DNA from: Treponema sp. | GTDB taxonomy: Bacteria; Spirochaetota; Spirochaetia; Treponematales; Breznakiellaceae | Direction: 5' to 3' | Assembly (NCBI GenBank): GCA_020216655.1 | Contig: JAIWNU010000133.1 | Coordinates: forward strand, 1 to 16,534 | DNA: 16,534 bases | Shown here: positions 8,501 to 16,534 of the stretch, one piece after another | Layout: each line of letters opens with the position of its first letter | Position numbering within the stretch: position 1 is the first letter of the stretch | Made by a program: the position numbers and the translations under genes | The notes under the pieces: model-generated | Databases searched by the model: none | Told to the model about the DNA's origin: nothing | The model's input: only the letters and a program-made list of their open reading frames with translations

Positions 8501-8788
8501 GGCAGCAAGGAGTTTCTTTGCATCCTTTGCGGTCGCTTGGGCATAGAGCAGGACCGGTTTACCCGGATAATAGAGCATGGCCAACGGTTCCTCCGCGCAG
8601 AATCCAAAGCAGCCTGCCCGTTTTATAAGCATTCCAGTTCCCTGAGACGCTTTTTGTAATGCTTCGTAGAGGTCCAAGGCTCCGTTGCCGATACCGCAGG
8701 TTCCCAGCCCTACCGAAATGGCCGGGCTTAAGGGTTTTACCAGGGCTAAGCCCCCATGGGCCTGTTTTTCCAAGGGGAAGCTTTTCAT
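5564..8788 (-). CDS. Three-part hydrogenase flavoprotein: HndB-like + NuoF/HndC + GltD-like domains
   Basis: The protein has 1074 residues from the ATG at 8786-8788, which overlaps the upstream stop (ATGA) and has GGAGG before it; an upstream in-frame ATG at 8893 would lie inside the preceding gene. Residues ~20-100 are a thioredoxin-fold [2Fe-2S] domain of HndB type (C31, C60, C64). Residues ~130-555 are NuoF-like: FMN/NADH motifs GRGGAGFPTG (~194) and NADEGDPGA (~221), CGEETAL (~312), and the cluster motif ESCGKCAPCREG (~482) plus a later Cys. Residues ~555-1074 are GltD/NfnL-like: an N-terminal Cys-rich domain (CENSCP, ICHFHCQMRC), an FAD fold GAGPAGLAAA (~674) and a NAD(P) fold GGGNVAIDTAR (~827). 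The GltD part takes the place of the usual C-terminal ferredoxin domain of HydB/HndC. It should carry electrons between NAD(P)(H), flavins and the hydrogenase. The two nucleotide sites suggest NADH plus NADPH use, which is inference. Confidence 0.93.
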   Translation of the reverse strand: MKSFPLEKQAHGGLALVKPLSPAISVGLGTCGIGNGALDLYEALQKASQGTGMLIKRAGCFGFCAEEPLAMLYYPGKPVLLYAQATAKDAKKLLAALESSDAFTRFARRARAKISRWDFRTSELNFGDAFPEVPEWKDLSFFSGQEKLVLRDAGLIDPENIDEYLAVGGYRALYKALTSMGPDEVIEAVVQSGLRGRGGAGFPTGKKWQLLKVNKGDEKYIICNADEGDPGAYMNRNEIESDPHMLLEGMLIGAYATGARHGFVYVRAEYPLAVERLRKAIDAARSYGILGPHVLGTDFSFDLELVCGAGAFVCGEETALIASAEGKAGRPLPRPPFPAQKGYQGYPTDINNVETWCNIPVIVARGASYFRTIGTEKSPGTKVFSLVGKVKNTGLVELPLGTPLNTIIYGMGEGAGNRKHIRAVQTGGPSGGCIPADKFPVPVDYESLTALGAIMGSGGMVVMDQDNCMVDVARYFTGFTASESCGKCAPCREGTAQMLRILTDISSGKGSLKDLEELEELAHTLKDASLCALGQTAANPVLTTLQYFRQEYEKHIAEKRCTAGVCESLYEALCENSCPLHMNIPGYLALLSEGRIEDAYELTLRDNPLPASMGRICHFHCQMRCRRETLDESVAQGEIHRYLADTMYKLGKDKEIWQKLVREKKPDTGKEIAIVGAGPAGLAAAFYLIRLGHRVMIYESHPKAGGILRYGIPAYRLPKDILDRELELWKKLGVRFTFNWKLGRDGQIDELKSRYDAVIVAIGAQGDRPLGIPGEDLAGVHPGYAWLEAFALGTSPSLSRSDTRSDTRGQALGQSPAQAKKIENRCLVIGGGNVAIDTARTLFRLGKEVTLVYRRSRTEMPANAVELAGAEEEGIRFEYMLQPEEITGSAGHVQAVRFRVMKPGGIDESGRPKPVPTDRTVDIPCDDVFIAVGERVLSESIAQQGFPVERDGRIRVNHITGKVQGNVYAIGDAVTGPATAAEAMGLGKSVARSIDQALMNRDIFSELYKQYSYPMTVPAEVEPSPMGRPKLVPPEDRKGNFQEISFGFNGEDALREARRCLRCDVRSNAMSPWR
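6369..6392 (-). repeat. 12-bp tandem duplication in a linker of the flavoprotein
   Basis: Two adjacent copies of GTATCGCTTCG(T/A), 11 of 12 bases identical, encode the repeated SDTR-SDTR in a Ser/Arg/Gln-rich insertion between the two Rossmann-fold motifs of the GltD-like domain. The 12-bp unit keeps the frame. It looks like a recent local duplication in a surface loop rather than a functional site. Confidence 0.6.
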
Positions 8789-9318
8789 TTTTTTGCCTCC
8801 TTCCGGATTTTTTCCAGGAGCCCCGCAAGGAGCCGGACATTCATCCGTGAGTAGATCCTGCCATCGACTGCAATGACCGGAGCCAGGGCACACTGGCCAA
8901 AACAGGCAACCGTTTTTACGGTGAACAATCTATCCGCAGTTGTAAAGGATGGCTCATCGGCTTCGCGGAAGGCTTCGTGCCCAAGCCGGGACATGGCTTC
9001 CTGGAGCAGCGCCAGGGAGCCCCGGGTATGGCAAGCAGTTCCCCGGCACACCACTATGGTATGCTTACCCTGGGGCACAAGATTAAAATAGGAATAAAAG
9101 GTGGCCACCGAATAGACCTGAGATTGAGGAATATGAAGCCCCGAAGCGACCTGGGCCAAGGTGGCCTCTTCGAGGTACCTGTAGGGATGAAGATTCTGCA
9201 ATTCTTCCAGGATTGAAAGCAGGGCTCCCGGCTTACCCCGATAGGTATTGATCGTGGACTCCACAAGGGCAGGAGCAAGTTCCGGTTCAGATTGATGAAT
9301 TGGGGGGGTATTTTTCAT
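8785..9318 (-). CDS. hndA: NuoE/HndA-like [2Fe-2S] subunit of NAD(P)-linked hydrogenase
   Basis: The protein has 177 residues, normal for the 24-kDa NuoE family. An N-terminal helical region (~20-75, with ATLAQVASGLHIP and VYSVATFYSYF) precedes a thioredoxin-like domain. That domain has the four [2Fe-2S] ligands C91, C96, C139 and C143 in the pattern CRGTAC and CFGQC. In hydrogenase and complex I relatives this subunit binds the NuoF-type flavoprotein and can hold a side electron or act in bifurcation. The ATG at 9316-9318 has AGGAGG 6-7 nt upstream. It is the first gene of the hydrogenase operon, and its TGA overlaps the ATG of the fused flavoprotein gene by four bases, so the two subunits are probably made in equal amount. 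Confidence 0.93.
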   Translation of the reverse strand: MKNTPPIHQSEPELAPALVESTINTYRGKPGALLSILEELQNLHPYRYLEEATLAQVASGLHIPQSQVYSVATFYSYFNLVPQGKHTIVVCRGTACHTRGSLALLQEAMSRLGHEAFREADEPSFTTADRLFTVKTVACFGQCALAPVIAVDGRIYSRMNVRLLAGLLEKIRKEAKK

Positions 9319-9412
9319 ACAAGCCTCCTACAGATTCGATACAGCCGATGTACCAGCAGGAAGCAGCACTGAAGCACAGATTGATGCGGGCGATATGGAT
9401 TTCGCAGACCTC

Positions 9413-9433
9413 TCCAGCCATCGCCGGGCTGGA
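9413..9433 (-). promoter_or_regulatory. Hairpin in the 5' leader of the hydrogenase operon
   Basis: TCCAGCC (9413-9419) and GGCTGGA (9427-9433) form a perfect 7-bp stem with a 7-nt loop. On the minus-strand transcript it would lie just after the predicted start near 9446, leaving a leader of about 128 nt before hndA. There is no U-run after it, so it is not a simple terminator. It may stabilise the mRNA or bind a regulator; I recognise no known riboswitch. Confidence 0.4.
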
Positions 9434-9452
9434 ACTCTGTGTTATTACTGTT

Positions 9453-9480
9453 ATTGTAAACCCCTTTGGAAATATTTCAA
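9453..9480 (-). promoter_or_regulatory. Promoter of the hydrogenase operon
   Basis: On the minus strand TTGAAA (9475-9480) and TACAAT (9453-9458) are 16 bp apart; each matches the sigma-70 consensus at five of six bases. The -35 box overlaps the perfect palindrome GAAATATTTC (9469-9478), a possible operator. The 9319-9558 gap is shared with the divergent gene at 9559, whose own promoter is unclear (a TATATT at 9495-9500 lacks a good -35). Confidence 0.5.
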
Positions 9481-9558
9481 GTTTTTTTTATCTATATATT
9501 AACACCCTTACATTGGTGTGCGAAAGTTTTTATCAACCTCACTATAAGGAGCTTTCAT

Positions 9559-10026
9559 ATGAAGAAAGTGGTAATCAGCGTTTTCCTCTTCGGATGTCTG
9601 GCATTTGCTGCCTTTGCGCAGAAAGCGGACTATTTTACCTTTACCGTCGGGTCTGGTGCGGGGTATAATATAAATACCCAGGTTGTTATAAGCGAAAGTC
9701 TATTCGGAATTGATTATACATTTAATGACAGTTTTACCGGCGGCTTTAAATTCCGCAACATTTCCGGCACCAACCTGAATGTCATGAATATAACCGTTAT
9801 TCCCGTCGATAAGCTCGGCATTACCCTCTATACCGGTGCGATTCCGGGTGGTTCTCCCGCTTTCGGTTTGGGTGTTAATTATGATATTTTTGCGAAAAAA
9901 TCTGGTCTTTTCGCAAAAGTTGCACTTTATTTTGATTGGCTTGCTTCTTCTACCGCAGGAAGCCCCTTCGATATAGCAAAAGGCGGTGTTGTTCTTTTTG
10001 GCATAAAGACCCAGGTAGGTCTGTAA
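9559..10026 (+). CDS. Small exported, probably outer-membrane beta-barrel protein (unrecognised family)
   Basis: The protein has 155 residues from the ATG at 9559, which has AGGAG 7 nt upstream; a longer in-frame start at 9466 has no ribosome site and would bury the signal peptide. Residues 1-20 are a clear Sec signal (MKK, hydrophobic core, AFA before Q21). The mature part is rich in alternating aromatic and small residues (ADYFTFTVGSGAGYN, FGIDYTFNDSFTGGFKF, FGLGVNYDIF, FAKVALYFDW), as in small 8-strand outer-membrane barrels. It ends in Leu, not the Phe common in proteobacterial barrels. I do not recognise the family. It is monocistronic: a strong terminator starts directly at the stop codon. 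It could instead be a periplasmic beta-sandwich protein. Confidence 0.75.
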   Translation: MKKVVISVFLFGCLAFAAFAQKADYFTFTVGSGAGYNINTQVVISESLFGIDYTFNDSFTGGFKFRNISGTNLNVMNITVIPVDKLGITLYTGAIPGGSPAFGLGVNYDIFAKKSGLFAKVALYFDWLASSTAGSPFDIAKGGVVLFGIKTQVGL

Positions 10027-10072
10027 AAAAAAAGGGGGATGTCCAATAAGTTGAGGACATCCCTTTTTTTTT
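10025..10072 (+). terminator. Strong, probably bidirectional intrinsic terminator
   Basis: GGGATGTCC (10036-10044) pairs perfectly with GGACATCCC (10055-10063) around a 10-nt loop. The stem is flanked by a 9-A run on the left and a 9-T run on the right, which can extend the stem and work in either direction. The A-run begins inside the TAA stop codon (10024-10026) of the exported protein gene. Confidence 0.9.
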
Positions 10073-10105
10073 CAAGCATATACCTTACTTTTTTTATAAT
10101 CTATT

Positions 10106-10133
10106 TTGATTTTATAAGATTATGCGCTATACT
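10106..10133 (+). promoter_or_regulatory. Candidate promoter of the beta-propeller lipoprotein gene
   Basis: TTGATT (10106-10111) and TATACT (10128-10133) are 16 bp apart. The resulting leader of about 60 nt holds two short inverted repeats, CGGAT-CTT-ATCCG and TCTGC..GCAGA (about 10142-10175), before the purine-rich ribosome site AAAAGGGGGGAA. Confidence 0.4.
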
Positions 10134-10201
10134 TTAGGTAACGGATCTTATCCGAATCTGCGCTTTATGCAGAATGAGCCAATTTCAAAAGGGGGGAACT
10201 C

Positions 10202-11200
10202 ATGAAAAAGTGGTTATTTCTTTTGACAGCTGCGGCGCTTTCTTTTGCGGCCTGTTCACTGCCAACCGGTCCAGCGGGGCCAGCAGGACCTGCTGGTCAG
10301 GCAGGTGAATCGGCGACTGCGCCCGTGGTGATTCTGCCAGAAACTTTCAGAGCATATGATCTCGCCTTTAGCAACACCACGCTGGTAACCGTTGGCTATT
10401 ACGATACTATTTATGTCAGCACCGATGGGCGGGAATGGATAAATCCCGAAGCAGGGCCAGGAACCAATGTGACCTTTAATGGCGTTATCTACGGGAACGG
10501 CTATTTTGTCGCCGTAGGAGACTCGGGTACCATAATCAGAAGCAACAATCCCAGTACAAGCTGGGAGGACGTGAGCCCCCTCACTGAAGGTGTTCATACC
10601 TATAACCATACTTTAGTAGACATAGCATACGGCAATGGCGTTTTTATTGCTGTCGGTTTATGGGGGCAAGCGAGCATCGGGCTTGTACTCAGCAGCAGTG
10701 ATTCGGGGGCAGCCTGGACCGATACAACACCAGTAGAGGCTCCTAATTTTTCAAGTATTAGTTTTGCAAACGGCCGCTTCTTCGCGGGTACTATAAACGG
10801 GACCCTCTATACCAGCACCGACGGCAGTACCTGGACAGGGCCAATTACAGCGAGTAATTCTTTATCTAATAATATGCTCGGTGTAGCCTACGGCAACGGT
10901 CTTTATATGGTGGCGGACCAGTACGGAAACGTGGCCACAAGCAAAGATGGTTCTGACTGGGAAGACCTGTATGGGGTTGCAAACCAGCTAAATACTACTT
11001 TTAGAGGCTTCTGTTTCGGGAAGGACCGCTTTGCCATCCTGAGCTATTATGGAACATTGCTGTGGCCTTACAATGACATTGCCTGGCTTTTTCCCGGTGC
11101 GGTACTGCCAACACCATCAGGAGATGGGTATACCTCCATTACCTGGGTGCCCTGGCTCGGGAACGGCGCCTTTGTGGTAACCCAGATGGCTGCGTTGTAA
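10202..11200 (+). CDS. Lipoprotein with collagen-like linker and seven-repeat beta-propeller
   Basis: The protein has 332 residues. Residues 1-17 are a lipoprotein signal with lipobox SFAAC, Cys18 being the lipid attachment site. A short Gly-x-y stretch, GPAGPAGPAGQAG (23-35), follows like a tether. From ~50 to the end I count six repeats of about 45 residues, each with a (V/I)xYGNGxFVAVG-type strand, then a STDGxxW-type turn, plus a final partial repeat near 315-332; seven blades would close a propeller. Similar repeats occur in Ycf48/BNR and sialidase-like propellers, but no Asp-box catalytic set is evident. It is likely a surface or periplasmic binding protein; the ligand is unknown. A strong GGGGGGAA ribosome site precedes the ATG. 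It has its own upstream terminator and promoter and ends 2 bp from the convergent regulator gene. Confidence 0.85.
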   Translation: MKKWLFLLTAAALSFAACSLPTGPAGPAGPAGQAGESATAPVVILPETFRAYDLAFSNTTLVTVGYYDTIYVSTDGREWINPEAGPGTNVTFNGVIYGNGYFVAVGDSGTIIRSNNPSTSWEDVSPLTEGVHTYNHTLVDIAYGNGVFIAVGLWGQASIGLVLSSSDSGAAWTDTTPVEAPNFSSISFANGRFFAGTINGTLYTSTDGSTWTGPITASNSLSNNMLGVAYGNGLYMVADQYGNVATSKDGSDWEDLYGVANQLNTTFRGFCFGKDRFAILSYYGTLLWPYNDIAWLFPGAVLPTPSGDGYTSITWVPWLGNGAFVVTQMAAL

Positions 11201-11209
11201 CGTTACAAC
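11194..11209. other. 16-bp perfect palindrome carrying both stop codons of a convergent pair
   Basis: GTTGTAACGTTACAAC reads the same on both strands. It contains the TAA stop of the lipoprotein gene (11198-11200) and the TAA stop of the regulator gene (11203-11205) in mirror positions. There is no T-run on either side. It may simply reflect compact convergent genes, or be a binding or processing site. Confidence 0.6.
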
Positions 11210-12207
11210 CCGAGGCGTTCCCGCATTTGGGAATAATGAAAGAGCCGGTTAAATTCCATATAACCCGCGAGGGCATTATAACTGACCGGAATACCCGACT
11301 CTTCAAAGACCGCCACGGGATTGAGGCCGCCGATAACAATGAGGCCGCAGCAGCCTTCGTGGACCGGAACGTTGAGGAGATCCCGGGAAGGGCGGCCGAT
11401 TTTAAGAAAGGCCCCGAGACCTATGTCCTGGAGCTGCCGCGCCAGGTCCATTGCAAGCTGGTAGCTTTCGCCGGGTATTTCCCGGAAGCCCGCGCCGATC
11501 CTGCCGTTGCCGTCTTTTATGGCGCCGAGATAGTCGGTCATTTTGCCCCGGATAAAAAGTTGCAAGGGATCAATACTAGTACCATCATAACTAATAAGTT
11601 CCACAAAACGCACCGCTTGCCCCTGCTCCAGATGCAAAAGGCCGCTAAAAAGGGACCTTGTAGGAATGCCGTATTTTAAAAATACGCCGTTCAAGGTTAC
11701 GGAGCAAACCGTACAAAAGCCGATATGTTCCTCTGGTATGACATAGGCACCAATACGTTCACCAGGTCCGACAATGCTTACCAGGGTTCCCATGGCATAG
11801 CCTTTCTCAAAAACCTGTTCCACCATGGGGAGGTAGACAAGAAAATCATCTTTTTTAATAATAGCCAGATTGATGACCACTGTTCCCTTTCGCCGCGGGA
11901 GATCAAAATCCATGGTATAGGTCATTTGGTCAATGCGGGCAGACATATAGCCCACCCGGTGCATTAAGCGCTGTTCGTCGAGCTTCATTCGGCCCTTGTC
12001 GGTAATTTTCCGCCCCTGCTTACCTAATGACTCGGTAAGCCCTTCCGCATCAAAACGCTGCAGATACAGCCGTATGGTCCGTTCGCTCAGCTCATAGCCC
12101 TTGTCCCTGAGCAGGGCTTCGAGATCAGCGCCGCTTAAGGGTCGCTCATTTTCGTCGAGAAGGCCAAGTATGGCTAGTTCTTTTGCTTTCTGAGATTCGG
12201 CTTCCAT
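11203..12207 (-). CDS. nrpR: NrpR-like transcriptional regulator (winged helix + one NRD/DUF128 domain)
   Basis: The protein has 334 residues. Residues ~5-75 are the winged-helix domain of the NrpR family (AILGLLDENERPLSGADLEA, SERTIRLYLQRFDAEGL, GRKITDKGR). Residues ~83-325 are a single regulatory domain of the NRD (DUF128) type, with characteristic segments CTVCSVTLNGVFLKYGIP and GGLNPVAVFEESGIP. Archaeal NrpR represses nitrogen-assimilation genes by binding inverted repeats and releases DNA when 2-oxoglutarate is high; bacterial members are much less studied. Here it stands divergently next to gdhA, whose leader has two copies of a palindrome, so nitrogen control of gdhA is likely. The ATG at 12205-12207 has no Shine-Dalgarno sequence and lies 9 nt after a -10-like box. 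Only one NRD is present, unlike the two-NRD Methanococcus protein. Confidence 0.88.
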   Translation of the reverse strand: MEAESQKAKELAILGLLDENERPLSGADLEALLRDKGYELSERTIRLYLQRFDAEGLTESLGKQGRKITDKGRMKLDEQRLMHRVGYMSARIDQMTYTMDFDLPRRKGTVVINLAIIKKDDFLVYLPMVEQVFEKGYAMGTLVSIVGPGERIGAYVIPEEHIGFCTVCSVTLNGVFLKYGIPTRSLFSGLLHLEQGQAVRFVELISYDGTSIDPLQLFIRGKMTDYLGAIKDGNGRIGAGFREIPGESYQLAMDLARQLQDIGLGAFLKIGRPSRDLLNVPVHEGCCGLIVIGGLNPVAVFEESGIPVSYNALAGYMEFNRLFHYSQMRERLGL

Positions 12208-12222
12208 AGGATACGTATACTA
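12207..12222. promoter_or_regulatory. Palindrome over the start of the nrpR-like gene (possible autoregulatory operator)
   Basis: TAGGATACGTATACTA has 8-bp arms with one mismatched pair. It covers the -10-like box and the first base of the regulator's start codon, a position where bound protein would block transcription. Its arms differ from the TGCC/GGCA repeats upstream of gdhA, so it may bind a different protein or be unrelated. Confidence 0.4.
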
Positions 12223-12245
12223 ACGGAGAAAATGCAGGTAGACAA
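12217..12245 (-). promoter_or_regulatory. Candidate promoter of the nrpR-like gene
   Basis: On the minus strand TTGTCT (12240-12245) and TAGTAT (12217-12222) are 17 bp apart. The predicted start is only 2-3 nt before the ATG, matching the lack of a ribosome site. Both boxes match the consensus at four of six bases, so support is moderate. Confidence 0.35.
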
Positions 12246-12269
12246 TATCATTCTGTTTATTATTTATAA

Positions 12270-16380
<4,111 letters not shown>

Positions 16381-16388
16381 AATAACAG

Positions 16389-16418
16389 AGTGTAGCATGG
16401 AGTGGTAATACAGAAAAG
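16389..16418 (-). promoter_or_regulatory. Weak promoter-like sequence before the chimera gene
   Basis: On the minus strand a TACACT box (16389-16394) ends 8 nt before the ATG at 16380, with a poor T-rich -35 region 17-18 bp further upstream. It would give a nearly leaderless transcript, in line with the absence of a ribosome site. Support is weak. Confidence 0.2.
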
Positions 16419-16478
16419 GAAGATTTATAAAAGTGGTATCTTGGAGCCATCCCAAATTTTGTGTAAACGGAAATTCTC

Positions 16479-16499
16479 ATAGTGATACCCGATCACCAT
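16479..16499. promoter_or_regulatory. 21-bp inverted repeat upstream of the chimera gene
   Basis: The core is GTGAT-ACCCG-ATCAC, perfect 5-bp arms around a 5-nt centre; outward extension gives 8-bp arms with one mismatched pair. It resembles Crp/Fnr-family half-sites, but the spacing is one base longer than a Crp site. It lies about 100 bp upstream of the start at 16380. The rest of 16456-16534 shows no gene. Confidence 0.4.
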
Positions 16500-16534
16500 A
16501 AAAGATGCTAAATTGATGCATTGCCATACCCCAG

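Noticed and set aside
8789..8893. Longer start (ATG at 8893) for the fused hydrogenase flavoprotein
   Set aside because: The extra 35 residues lie inside the coding region of the upstream NuoE-like gene, show no domain similarity, and the ATG at 8788 has a GGAGG site and an ATGA overlap typical of coupled genes.
9413..9433. Leader hairpin as an intrinsic terminator of the hydrogenase operon
   Set aside because: No T-run follows the stem on the transcribed strand.
9466..9558. Upstream extension of the exported protein gene
   Set aside because: It would place 31 residues before a clear signal peptide, and lacks a ribosome site, whereas the ATG at 9559 has AGGAG.
16381..16455. Longer N-terminus of the chimera from TTG 16455 or ATG 16398
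   Set aside because: Neither has a ribosome site, the extra residues match nothing in the KaiC family, and the conserved fold starts just after the ATG at 16380.

Overview
The window looks like chromosomal DNA from an anaerobic spirochaete of the Treponema group (termite-gut or free-living treponemes are the closest fit I can think of). That placement is an inference from the gene content: an NAD(P)-linked multisubunit [FeFe]-hydrogenase, a large Cache-type chemoreceptor, an NrpR-type nitrogen regulator beside an NADP-type glutamate dehydrogenase, and spirochaete-style exported proteins. I could not search any database. No rRNA, tRNA, CRISPR array, transposase or phage gene was seen.

Layout. 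(1) 1-560, minus: an XRE-cupin regulator running off the left edge, divergent from (2) 711-1537, plus: a two-gene unit of a small thioredoxin-fold protein and a membrane protein that may hold one Fe-S cluster, with ATGA-coupled start and stop. (3) 1521-9318, minus: an operon with the order NuoE/HndA-like subunit (8785-9318), a giant fused HndB-like/NuoF/GltD-like flavoprotein (5564-8788), [FeFe]-hydrogenase catalytic subunit (3762-5546) and a methyl-accepting chemotaxis protein (1521-3728). Spacings are -4, +17 and +33 bp. A good promoter lies near 9453-9480, with a hairpin in the leader. (4) 9559-10072, plus: a small exported, probably outer-membrane protein followed by the only convincing intrinsic terminator in the window. 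(5) 10202-11200, plus: a lipoprotein with a collagen-like linker and a beta-propeller made of YGNG-type repeats. (6) 11203-12207, minus: an NrpR-like regulator, divergent from (7) 12387-13727, plus: gdhA. (8) 13687-16380, minus: a large chimeric protein with a KaiC/RecA-like fold lacking Walker A, joined to the ATP-grasp domain of PEP synthase.

How it may work together. The hydrogenase operon should exchange electrons between H2, NAD(P)(H) and probably ferredoxin. The fused GltD-like domain adds a second flavin and nucleotide site to the usual NuoF-type subunit, so three-way or NADPH-linked coupling is possible. The chemoreceptor in the same transcription unit may link taxis to this redox metabolism. 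The nrpR-like/gdhA pair looks like a nitrogen-control module. Two copies of a 16-bp palindrome, 22 bp apart, lie between the gdhA promoter and its start codon, and a different palindrome covers the start of the regulator's own gene.

The strongest candidates for new biology are that bacterial NrpR-like/tandem-operator module, the three-part hydrogenase flavoprotein, and the pseudo-KaiC/PEP-synthase-like chimera. Several genes (thioredoxin-like, NrpR-like, chemoreceptor, chimera) lack a Shine-Dalgarno sequence and have a -10-like box 7-11 nt before the start codon, which suggests leaderless transcripts.
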